Source: Flavobacterium sp.
GTDB lineage: Bacteria > Bacteroidota > Bacteroidia > Flavobacteriales > Flavobacteriaceae
Direction: 5' to 3'
Length of the DNA: 64,000 nt
Assembly: GCF_025352425.1 (NCBI RefSeq)
Contig: NZ_JANXTI010000022.1
Location: 1-64,000 of the forward strand
Notes under the pieces: model-generated
What the model saw: only the letters and a program-made list of their open reading frames with translations
Databases searched by the model: none
What the model was told of the DNA's origin: nothing
Shown: piece after piece, positions 56,444 through 64,000 of the stretch
Position numbering within the stretch: position 1 is the stretch's first letter
Layout of the letters: each line of letters starts with the position of its first letter
Translations under genes and position numbers: made by a program

Positions 56444-58378
56444 TTGAAAACCATTCTGAAAATAGCTGTCTTCTTGTTTTGTATAGTGCATTCCACAAAA
56501 ACTTATTCCCAAAATAAGGCTACAGACAGCTTAAAGAGAGTAATTCGCGTTACCAAAATTGACACGGCGAAAGTAAATATTTATAATCATCTGGCCTTTG
56601 AATTCAAGGAAAGCGCCATTGATTCCTCTTTTTATTATGCAAAAAAAGCGGAAGGTTTAGCGCAAAAAATTCAATACAAAGATGGCCTTGCCGCTGCCGC
56701 TATAAATCAGGGAAATGTCAATATTATTTTAGGGAATTATTCACCCGCAAAAAAAGCATTTACTAAAGCCCAACTTATTTATCAAAAACTAATTGATGAA
56801 GGTTCAGGAAATAAAAGTTATAAAAACGGATTGGCAAGGAGTTATGCTAGTTTAGGTGTAATTTTTTCACAGGAAAGCAATTATTACGCAGCTTTGGAGA
56901 ATTATGAGAAAGCCTTAAAAATCTATCAGGAAATTGATCAAAAAAACAGCGTTTCAAAAGTTTGCAATAATATCGGGGTTGTTTATAAATCGCAAGGGAA
57001 TAAGGATAAAGCTTTGGAATATTTTAAAAAAGCCTTAAAAATCCAAGCGCAGACAGGAGAGCAAACCGTTCCTGTCACACTGACCAATATCGGTGTGATT
57101 TATTTTGAACAAAACAAATCGGCGGCGGCTTTCCAATACTACAAAAAGGCAGAAGCACATTTTAAAACTGTACATAATGTTCGTGGTTATGCCTTACTCA
57201 ACAACTACTTGGGTGATTATTACAAAAAGCAAAAGGACAGCAGTAAGGCGGCAAACTATTACAATCATGCATTGGAAATGTATGAATCGTTGCAGAATAA
57301 GTTTGGTGCTTCACTGGCGTTATATAATTTGGGGCAGCTGTATGCCGAACAAAAGAAGTATGATCAAGCGATGGCGTATGCTTCCAAATCACTGGCGTAT
57401 GCCAAAGAAATTGGGGTGCTGGACCAAACCTTCCATTCTGAAAAGCTAATAAGCGATTTGTACAGTGAACTCAACCAGGCTGTGCAGTCATTGGAACATT
57501 ACAAAAATTACATCGTTGCCCGCGACAGCATTACCAATGAGGAAAACAATAAAAAGTTTGTTCAGGTTGAAATGGATTATCAATACAAAAAGAGGGAAGC
57601 GCTTTTGGTGGAACAGGCAAAACGACAAACACAATTTACCATCTTTACTGTATTGGGTGCTATATTATTGATTGGCTTAATCTTTCTTTTTTATAACCGC
57701 CAACAGGTAAAACGCCGCTTGACACTGCAGAAGGAAGTCGCCGAGTATGAGCAAAAGGCATTGCATTTACAAATGAATCCGCATTTTGTTTTCAATTGCC
57801 TGGGTTCTATTTCGAGTTTTATTGTACAAAACGGAACGGATTCGGCATTGAAGTATTTGTCCAAATTTTCCAAACTAATGCGGTTAACATTGGAATATTC
57901 CAAAGGTTCGTTGATTCCAATTGACAAAGAAATTGAGAGCCTGCAGAATTATTTAGAGCTGGAACAACTTCGTTTTCATAACAAATTTGACTTTTCGATT
58001 CAATCGAGTGAAAAAGTTGAATTCAATATGGGAATTCCTCCGTTGTTGATTCAGCCCTTTGTTGAGAATGCTATCTTGCACGGTTTGGTTCCAAAAGAAA
58101 GCAAAGGTAAGATAGAAGTTGTTTTTGATATACATAACGGACAATTGGTCTGCACGATTACCGATAACGGCATTGGGCTTTCCAAATCAAAACAAATGAA
58201 GGAAAACTCTATGCAGGCTCACAAATCCATGGCATTGGAAATTACCAAAAAGCGTTTGGAAATCATGGAGGCTACCATTTCCAAATCAGCACAAATAGAA
58301 ATTAAGGAACTAACAACCAATAACGAAATCAACGGTACTCAAGTAAAATTGCTATTGCCTATACAATATATTTCATAA
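56444..58378 (+). CDS. TPR-containing LytS-type sensor histidine kinase
   Basis: 644 residues from TTG 56444, the only start that keeps the signal peptide (FLFCIVHSTKTYSQ). Tetratricopeptide repeats fill about 50-370 (YAALENYEKALKIYQEIDQ region). A membrane segment (FTIFTVLGAILLIGLIFLFY) lies near 400, then the His_kinase domain with His447 in LQMNPHFVFNCLGSI, and a HATPase domain (PPLLIQPFVENAILHGLVP, ITDNGIGL). This kinase class pairs with LytTR regulators, as here: the regulator starts 3 bp after its stop. Confidence 0.92.
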   Translation: MKTILKIAVFLFCIVHSTKTYSQNKATDSLKRVIRVTKIDTAKVNIYNHLAFEFKESAIDSSFYYAKKAEGLAQKIQYKDGLAAAAINQGNVNIILGNYSPAKKAFTKAQLIYQKLIDEGSGNKSYKNGLARSYASLGVIFSQESNYYAALENYEKALKIYQEIDQKNSVSKVCNNIGVVYKSQGNKDKALEYFKKALKIQAQTGEQTVPVTLTNIGVIYFEQNKSAAAFQYYKKAEAHFKTVHNVRGYALLNNYLGDYYKKQKDSSKAANYYNHALEMYESLQNKFGASLALYNLGQLYAEQKKYDQAMAYASKSLAYAKEIGVLDQTFHSEKLISDLYSELNQAVQSLEHYKNYIVARDSITNEENNKKFVQVEMDYQYKKREALLVEQAKRQTQFTIFTVLGAILLIGLIFLFYNRQQVKRRLTLQKEVAEYEQKALHLQMNPHFVFNCLGSISSFIVQNGTDSALKYLSKFSKLMRLTLEYSKGSLIPIDKEIESLQNYLELEQLRFHNKFDFSIQSSEKVEFNMGIPPLLIQPFVENAILHGLVPKESKGKIEVVFDIHNGQLVCTITDNGIGLSKSKQMKENSMQAHKSMALEITKKRLEIMEATISKSAQIEIKELTTNNEINGTQVKLLLPIQYIS

Positions 58379-58381
58379 GCT

Positions 58382-59143
58382 ATGATAACAGCCATTTTAA
58401 TAGACGACGACAAGCACCTTCGCAAAGGGTTAAAAGCCCTTTTGGAGCGCTATACCGATGATATTGCCATTATTGGTGAAGCCGAAAGTGTAAAAACCGG
58501 AATTGTTACCATTGAGAAATTGAAACCGCAGGTTATCTTTCTCGACATTCATCTGTCGGATGGAACCGGTTTTGATATTTTGGAGCGGATTGCCCTGAAT
58601 AACAATAAGGCCAATGCACATATAGTTTTCATTACTGCCCACGAGCAGTATGCCGTAAAAGCGTTTAAATTTTCAGCTTTGGATTTTATCCTCAAGCCTG
58701 TCGATCCTGAAGAACTACAACACACCATTAACAAAATCAAACAAGTGGCAAGCAAGTCAAACTCCTTTGAGCACATCGATTTGCTTTTGGAAAACATCCG
58801 AAAGAAAGTAGATAATTTTAAGCGGATTGCACTGTCAACGAGTGATGGTATTCATCTTTTTGAAGTATCGGATATTATCCGATGTGAAGCGAAAGTAAAT
58901 TATACGGAGTTTTTTATCAAAAACCACAAACCCGTACTTATATCGAGAACGCTAAAGGAATATGAAGAACTGCTGACGGAGCATGGATTTGAAAGAGTGC
59001 ATCAGTCGCATTTGATTAATCTTTCCTATTTGAAATCTTATATAAAATCGGATGGAGGTTATGTGATTATGGCCGACAATACCAACATTCCTATTGCGCA
59101 GAGCAAAAAAGAAAAATTGCAGGAACTGATTAAAGCACTTTAA
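58382..59143 (+). CDS. LytTR-type response regulator
   Basis: 253 residues. The receiver domain has DDD at 8-10, phospho-acceptor Asp55 (VIFLDIHLSDG) and Lys in FILKPV. The C-terminal LytTR DNA-binding domain (about 150-250) has IRCEAKVNYTEFFI, SRTLKEYEELL and FERVHQSHLINLSYL. It binds DNA as a homodimer at paired direct repeats. The next gene, for a T9SS surface protein, starts 17 bp downstream in the same operon. Confidence 0.93.
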   Translation: MITAILIDDDKHLRKGLKALLERYTDDIAIIGEAESVKTGIVTIEKLKPQVIFLDIHLSDGTGFDILERIALNNNKANAHIVFITAHEQYAVKAFKFSALDFILKPVDPEELQHTINKIKQVASKSNSFEHIDLLLENIRKKVDNFKRIALSTSDGIHLFEVSDIIRCEAKVNYTEFFIKNHKPVLISRTLKEYEELLTEHGFERVHQSHLINLSYLKSYIKSDGGYVIMADNTNIPIAQSKKEKLQELIKAL

Positions 59144-59160
59144 AACTGAAAAAAACAATT

Positions 59161-62133
59161 ATGAAATCAAACAATATAAAATCCCTAACCATGAAAAATA
59201 TTCTAATTGTAATGTTACTGTATACAGGCATTATGAGTGCGCAGATTGTAAATATTCCCGATGCTAATTTTAAGAACCGGTTAATTTATCTTGGCATTGA
59301 CACGAATGCCGACGGGCAAATTCAGGTTTCGGAAGCATTGGCTGCTACCTCAGTGTTAAATATAAGTGGTTCCTCCATTTCGGATTTAACCGGTTTTGAA
59401 GCTTTTTCAAATGTTACTATTCTGAAATGTCCAAACAACCAATTAACCGCCATAAACTTAAGCAACCTCCCCAATTTAAAATCAATAGATGCAGGTTTTA
59501 ATACAAGTCTGAATGCTATAAACTTAAATAATGTTAGTTTGGACACACTCAAAGTTTACAATAATGATATGCCAAGTTTGGACTTGAACAGCCTAACGTC
59601 GCTGAAGCATTTAGATTGTTCTTATAATCATATTACCAGTCTGAATTTGACTAGCATGACCAATCTGAAATTTTTAAACTGTGACCACAATTGGTTGACC
59701 GGAGGAATAGCTGTAGCTACTTTGACTAATCTGGAAGATTTGAACTGCAGCAGCAACCAAATGTCCTCACTTAACGTCGCTCCGTTAACCAATTTGAAAA
59801 AGTTAGTTTGTAGTTATAATATTATATCCAATGTAGATGTGAGCAACCTTACCAATCTGGAATATTTAGATTGGAGTAATAACCAAAATGCTAACTTTCT
59901 TTTTGCGAACGTACCAAGTCTAAAAACACTTATATGTGCAGGTAACACAATTACTAGTTTAAATATTAGCTCAGTACCCAGTCTCCAATATTTAGATTGT
60001 AGCTCAAATCATTTGACCTCTATCAATGTTGGTGGATTAACAAACCTTCAAAGCCTATTTACTGCTATAAACGAACTTACAAACATTGATGTTACGGGCT
60101 TAACTAGCTTGCAAACTTTAAATGTATTTGGAAACTTATTGCCTAGTCTAACGGTTAGTGGCTTAAACAATCTTATTACTCTTGAAGCTTCTTCTAATCA
60201 ATTAAGCACTTTAATGCTTACAGGTTTAGTAAGTTTGAATTCCTTATCATTAGGTTATAATCAATTGCCATCTATAAATGTAAGCGAAATGACACAACTT
60301 CAAACTTTATATTGTAATCACAATCAACTTAGTTCTCTAGATACTAGTGGATTGACTCAGCTTCAGTATTTATATTGTTATAATAATTTATTAACGAACT
60401 TGGTACTAACGAGCAATACCTCTTTGAGATGGTTGGATTTTAACTTTAATCAACTGACTTCAGTTGACTTTACTGGATTAACGTCTTTAGAAAATGTATT
60501 TTGCGGCCACAATCAATTGATTTCCCTTGATTTTTCTGGGAACCCTTCATTTAATGCATTGGGTTGTGGTTATAATAATTTGCTCTCTATAAACATTAAA
60601 AATGGCTTCCCTCAACTCCTAACCAACGTCTATTATTGGGATGAGAATCCGAATTTGGCTTTTGTTTGTGCCGATGAAGGAGAACTGGCTCAAGCACAAC
60701 AAATTTTAGTTCAAAGTACTAATGTCAATAATGGTAACGTAGTTTTAAACTCGTATTGCTCTTTTGTACCCGGTGGTAACTACAACACGATTACTGGAGT
60801 GATTACTTTTGATCATGATAATAATGGTTGTGACGCCAACGATCCAACTCAGCCCAACATTAGAATGAATATTAATGAAGGTACTACCCAAGGAGCTACT
60901 TTTACAGGTACTACAGGGAATTATAAATTTTATACCCAGGCAGGCAATTTCACTATCACACCTGAGATTGAAAACCCGGCATGGTTTACTTTCAGCCCTG
61001 ATACTGCAACAATTCCTTTTGCAGATAACAACAATAATACGGTAACACAAAATTTCTGTCTCACTCCGAACGGTTCTCATTCTGATGTTGAAATGGTTAT
61101 TCAGCCGTTAACAACCGCCCGCCCCGGATTTAATGCTGTCTATAAATTAGTTTACAAAAACAAAGGAAACACAACCGCTGATGTGTATCTAAATTTTAAT
61201 TTTGACGACGCGATATTAGATTTAGTTTCCTCTTCGGCGGTGCCAACGTTGACTACGAGTGGGCATATTTTGTGGACCATCTTGAACCTGCAGCCCTTTC
61301 AAAGCGGAAGTGTGTTAGTAACTTTACATCTAAACGCACCAACCGATACGCCTCCTGTAAATATTGGAGATATATTGACTTTCACTTCATTTATTGATAT
61401 TACTACAGATGAAAATTGGGACGATAATGCATTTACGCTACATCAAACCGTAGTGGGCTCTTTTGACCCGAATGCAATTATCTGTTTAGAAGGTGACACA
61501 CTTCCTGTAACAGAAATTGGCAAATTCCTTCACTATGGGATAACTTTTGAAAATACCGGGAATTATGCTGCGGAAAATGTAGTGGTAAAAGATGTCATTG
61601 ACACCACCAAATATGACATCAATTCGTTACAGGTTTTAGGAACCTCATACCCATCGTATATAAAAATAACCGGGAATATTGTTGAATTTGTTTTCGAAAA
61701 TATTAATCTTGCCGCTGCAAGCGGAGGACCTCCGGTAGGCGGACATGGCGATGTTTTATTTAAAATAAAATCAAAAGACGACCTGGTAAACGGTGATTAT
61801 GTAAGCAAATCCGCGAAGATCTATTTCGATTATAATGCGCCTATCACTACTAATGACGCCCTGACAACCTTCGCTACGCTGAATAATCCGATTCACGAAT
61901 TTGATAATAGTGTGAGGGTTTATCCCAATCCGGCACATACAATAATCAACATCAGTTGCAATTTTACTATTCAGTCGGTAGCCTTATATGATATTCAGGG
62001 AAGATTATTAGAAACTGATTTAGCCAATAATAATCAAGTTTCCTTCGATATTTCAGACAAATCAAACGGTGTATATTTCATCAAAATTACTTCTGATAAA
62101 GGAAGTAAAGTAGAAAAAATAGTGAAGGAGTAA
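59161..62133 (+). CDS. Leucine-rich-repeat surface protein with a T9SS sorting domain
   Basis: 990 residues. Start at ATG 59161; ATG 59191 gives a tidier signal peptide (MKNILIVMLLYTGIMSAQ). An EF-hand-like stretch (DTNADGQIQVSEAL) precedes about 17 leucine-rich repeats of 20-21 residues (LxxLxxLDCSxNxLTSLNLS type, about 70-500). Next come a beta domain with Asp/Asn loops (FDHDNNGCDANDP), a DUF11/DUF7619-like domain (GSFDPNAIICLEGD, IYFDYNAPITTN) and the sorting domain (VRVYPNPAHTIINIS, GVYFIKITSDKGSKVEKIV). Exported by T9SS and likely surface-attached. In line with the LytS/LytTR genes. Confidence 0.92.
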   Translation: MKSNNIKSLTMKNILIVMLLYTGIMSAQIVNIPDANFKNRLIYLGIDTNADGQIQVSEALAATSVLNISGSSISDLTGFEAFSNVTILKCPNNQLTAINLSNLPNLKSIDAGFNTSLNAINLNNVSLDTLKVYNNDMPSLDLNSLTSLKHLDCSYNHITSLNLTSMTNLKFLNCDHNWLTGGIAVATLTNLEDLNCSSNQMSSLNVAPLTNLKKLVCSYNIISNVDVSNLTNLEYLDWSNNQNANFLFANVPSLKTLICAGNTITSLNISSVPSLQYLDCSSNHLTSINVGGLTNLQSLFTAINELTNIDVTGLTSLQTLNVFGNLLPSLTVSGLNNLITLEASSNQLSTLMLTGLVSLNSLSLGYNQLPSINVSEMTQLQTLYCNHNQLSSLDTSGLTQLQYLYCYNNLLTNLVLTSNTSLRWLDFNFNQLTSVDFTGLTSLENVFCGHNQLISLDFSGNPSFNALGCGYNNLLSINIKNGFPQLLTNVYYWDENPNLAFVCADEGELAQAQQILVQSTNVNNGNVVLNSYCSFVPGGNYNTITGVITFDHDNNGCDANDPTQPNIRMNINEGTTQGATFTGTTGNYKFYTQAGNFTITPEIENPAWFTFSPDTATIPFADNNNNTVTQNFCLTPNGSHSDVEMVIQPLTTARPGFNAVYKLVYKNKGNTTADVYLNFNFDDAILDLVSSSAVPTLTTSGHILWTILNLQPFQSGSVLVTLHLNAPTDTPPVNIGDILTFTSFIDITTDENWDDNAFTLHQTVVGSFDPNAIICLEGDTLPVTEIGKFLHYGITFENTGNYAAENVVVKDVIDTTKYDINSLQVLGTSYPSYIKITGNIVEFVFENINLAAASGGPPVGGHGDVLFKIKSKDDLVNGDYVSKSAKIYFDYNAPITTNDALTTFATLNNPIHEFDNSVRVYPNPAHTIINISCNFTIQSVALYDIQGRLLETDLANNNQVSFDISDKSNGVYFIKITSDKGSKVEKIVKE

Positions 62134-62152
62134 AAAGTAAAAGTTAATTAAG

Positions 62153-62190
62153 TGAAAAGCGTAAATCTGAAAATGGTTTGCGCTTTTCCA
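62153..62190 (+). terminator. Terminator-like hairpin after the LRR gene
   Basis: GAAAAGCG pairs with CGCTTTTC, extended by TAAATC/GGTTTG with a G-U pair. Only a short T run. Confidence 0.6.
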
Positions 62191-62261
62191 TTTGATAAAT
62201 AATTCTTAATAACCGCTTTCGTTGGCCCTAATTTCATAAATTTGGCCTAAATATATTTTCA

Positions 62262-63935
62262 TTGAAAAAGTTACTTTTTTACATCGGATTATTGCTCTTT
62301 TCATTAACCACTATAAATGCGCAAAAATCTTCCAAAATAGTTGTTGAACATGCAGATCATTTTGATGTAGATGAAGCGCAGTTTCCAGATGCAGCTTTGC
62401 TTCAGGGAAACGTTAGGGTAAATCACGAAGGTGTGATTTTTACTTGCAACAAGGCCTATTTTTTCCAAAAGGAAAACTACCTCAAAGCTTTCGGAGAAGT
62501 TCAGATGGTACAAGGCGATACCCTTTTTCTAAACAGCAAATACGCCGAATATAATGGTGAAGTCAAAAAGGCCTATGCGACCGGAAATGTAGTGATGCGT
62601 TCACCCGAATCGACATTGGTTACCGATACCATAAACTTTGACAGAAATACTCAGGAAGCATTTTACAACTCAAACGGAACCATTACAAACAAAGAAAACA
62701 CGCTGAAAAGTAAATCAGGAAAATATTTTGCTAACGAAAAGAGGTTTAAGTTTGTCACGGCTGTCACGATTACCAATCCCAAATATGTTATCAAGTCCAA
62801 TCATTTGGATTATTATACCAACTCGGGTCACTCCTATTTATTTGGCCCGTCAACCATAACGAGTAAAGAAAATTTTATTTATACCGAAAAAGGATTTTAT
62901 GATACTAAGAAGAACTTTGCCTATTTCCTTCGAAAGTCGTACATCAAATACAAAGACCGAAGGATTGAAGGCGACAGTTTGTATTACGACAGAAACCGGG
63001 AATATGCTTCGGCAACCAATAATGTAAAGATTACGGATTCTATAAATAAAGGTGTTATCAAAGGTCATTATGCCGAAATTTATCGGAATCTTAAAACGGA
63101 ACGGGATTCAATGATGATTACCAAAAGAGCGGTTGCCATTTCGTTGGTAGAAAACGATTCGATGTACATTCACGGAAAGAAAATGTTGATTACAGGAAAA
63201 ACCGGTGAACGAATTATTCGCGCTTTCAATAACGTTCGTTTTTACAAAACGGATATGAGCGGCAAATGTGATTCGATACATTCAGACCAAAAGAACGCTT
63301 TAACGAAACTCATTGGCAGACCCGTACTTTGGAATTATGACAATCAGATGACCGGAGATGTCATGCATCTTATTGGCAATAACAGAACCGAAAAACTGGA
63401 TTCGCTCAAAGTACTCAACAACGCTTTTCTAGTATCGAAAGATACGATTGGAATAGGATACAATCAGGTGAAAGGACAAAACCTTTACGGAAAATTCAAG
63501 GAAAACAAACTTAGCGAGGTTGATATTATTAAAAATACCGAAGTCATTTATTACCTGCGTAATGACCAGCATGAACTTATTGGTATTAACAAAAGCGTGG
63601 GCAGCAAAATCAATTTGATTTTAGACAAAAACACTATTGAAACCATAACCATATTTGACAATCCTGACGGAGATATCTTTCCAGAGAAAGAATTGCCCGA
63701 AAATGCCAGAAAACTTCGTGGTTTTGTTTGGCGCGCCGATGAACGGATAAAATCTAAAGACGACATTTTTCCTCCCGAAGAAAATGAACTTGATGCTAAG
63801 ATTCAGACTGAACTTAAAGCCGAAATGGATAAAGAAAATGTTCCGCTGAAGCCAAGTAAAGAAACTTTGGATTACGATAAGAAGAACCTGAAGCCGAAGA
63901 CTGAACGGAGCGAAGCTAAACCAATGGTGAAATAA
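62262..63935 (+). CDS. OstA/LptA-like outer membrane biogenesis protein
   Basis: 557 residues from TTG 62262, which begins the signal peptide (KKLLFYIGLLLFSLTTINAQ). The N-terminal half has OstA-like beta repeats (DAALLQGNVRVNHEGV, AYATGNVVMRSPESTLVTD, EYASATNNVKITDS), as in LptA and the LptD N-terminus. The last 60 residues are charged and disordered. Periplasmic, expected role in lipopolysaccharide transport. The next gene overlaps its stop by one base (TAATG). Confidence 0.85.
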   Translation: MKKLLFYIGLLLFSLTTINAQKSSKIVVEHADHFDVDEAQFPDAALLQGNVRVNHEGVIFTCNKAYFFQKENYLKAFGEVQMVQGDTLFLNSKYAEYNGEVKKAYATGNVVMRSPESTLVTDTINFDRNTQEAFYNSNGTITNKENTLKSKSGKYFANEKRFKFVTAVTITNPKYVIKSNHLDYYTNSGHSYLFGPSTITSKENFIYTEKGFYDTKKNFAYFLRKSYIKYKDRRIEGDSLYYDRNREYASATNNVKITDSINKGVIKGHYAEIYRNLKTERDSMMITKRAVAISLVENDSMYIHGKKMLITGKTGERIIRAFNNVRFYKTDMSGKCDSIHSDQKNALTKLIGRPVLWNYDNQMTGDVMHLIGNNRTEKLDSLKVLNNAFLVSKDTIGIGYNQVKGQNLYGKFKENKLSEVDIIKNTEVIYYLRNDQHELIGINKSVGSKINLILDKNTIETITIFDNPDGDIFPEKELPENARKLRGFVWRADERIKSKDDIFPPEENELDAKIQTELKAEMDKENVPLKPSKETLDYDKKNLKPKTERSEAKPMVK

Positions 63936-64000
63936 TGGTTACGCAACTATGTCCAAAATGTAAACAAGATGCTTTCACCTGGTATGTTAGCGAAGTATTG
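63935..64000 (+). CDS. Start of a further gene, cut by the window edge
   Basis: ATG 63935 overlaps the stop of the OstA-like gene (TAATG), so translation is coupled. The 22 visible residues contain a zinc-ribbon-like CPKCKQD. Too little to assign. Confidence 0.6.
   Translation, partial: MVTQLCPKCKQDAFTWYVSEVL

Overview
The window reads as chromosome of a Flavobacterium-like member of the Bacteroidetes. The evidence is AT-rich DNA, many starts preceded by the Bacteroidetes -7 box TAnnTTTG (sometimes with TTG 18-22 bp upstream), three proteins with type IX secretion (T9SS) C-terminal sorting domains, DUF4369/TlpA thioredoxins, a long-form NusB, a DUF3276 protein and an OstA-like protein.

Layout. 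1-11668 (minus) is one giant secreted adhesin of at least 3889 residues, open across the left edge. 12155-15293 is an ABC exporter pair whose permease is fused to a DUF4369/thioredoxin module. mnmE follows (15342-16766). Its last bases form one side of a 17-bp direct repeat (16752-16768 and 22072-22088) that brackets a 5.3-kb integrated element. The element carries a tyrosine integrase, two small helix-turn-helix proteins, an XRE regulator, a Rep-like protein with duplicated winged-helix domains, five 22-bp iterons, a 31-bp inverted repeat and two secreted cargo proteins. Removing it restores mnmE and the convergent nuclease gene stop-to-stop.

22087-32321 holds a T9SS endonuclease I, a sulfur cassette (TauE exporter plus persulfide-dioxygenase/rhodanese), a DUF4369-TlpA thioredoxin split by a frameshift at a dnaX-like slippery site, tRNA-Tyr, a 21-bp tandem repeat, a SIMPL protein, a rhomboid protease, an LpxL-like acyltransferase and a class V aminotransferase. 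32530-35365 is a small unknown protein plus a TPR histidine kinase and NarL-type regulator, bracketed by identical terminator hairpins. 36158-51947 is mostly housekeeping: pepT, nusB-yajC, amino-acid dehydrogenase, an MsbA-like ABC exporter, glgA-glgC, a cyclophilin-FKBP fusion, trmD, rplS and icd. 52172-63935 has a GAF protein, an acyltransferase, a secreted alpha-amylase, a second kinase/regulator pair (LytS/LytTR type) in line with a T9SS leucine-rich-repeat protein, and an OstA-like protein.

The strongest candidate for something new is the element in mnmE. It combines site-specific integration at the site known for SGI1-type islands with what looks like an iteron replication origin, so it may alternate between an integrated and a plasmid state. 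Secondary candidates are the permease-thioredoxin fusion, the possible programmed frameshift in the TlpA gene and a structured RNA element ahead of trmD.
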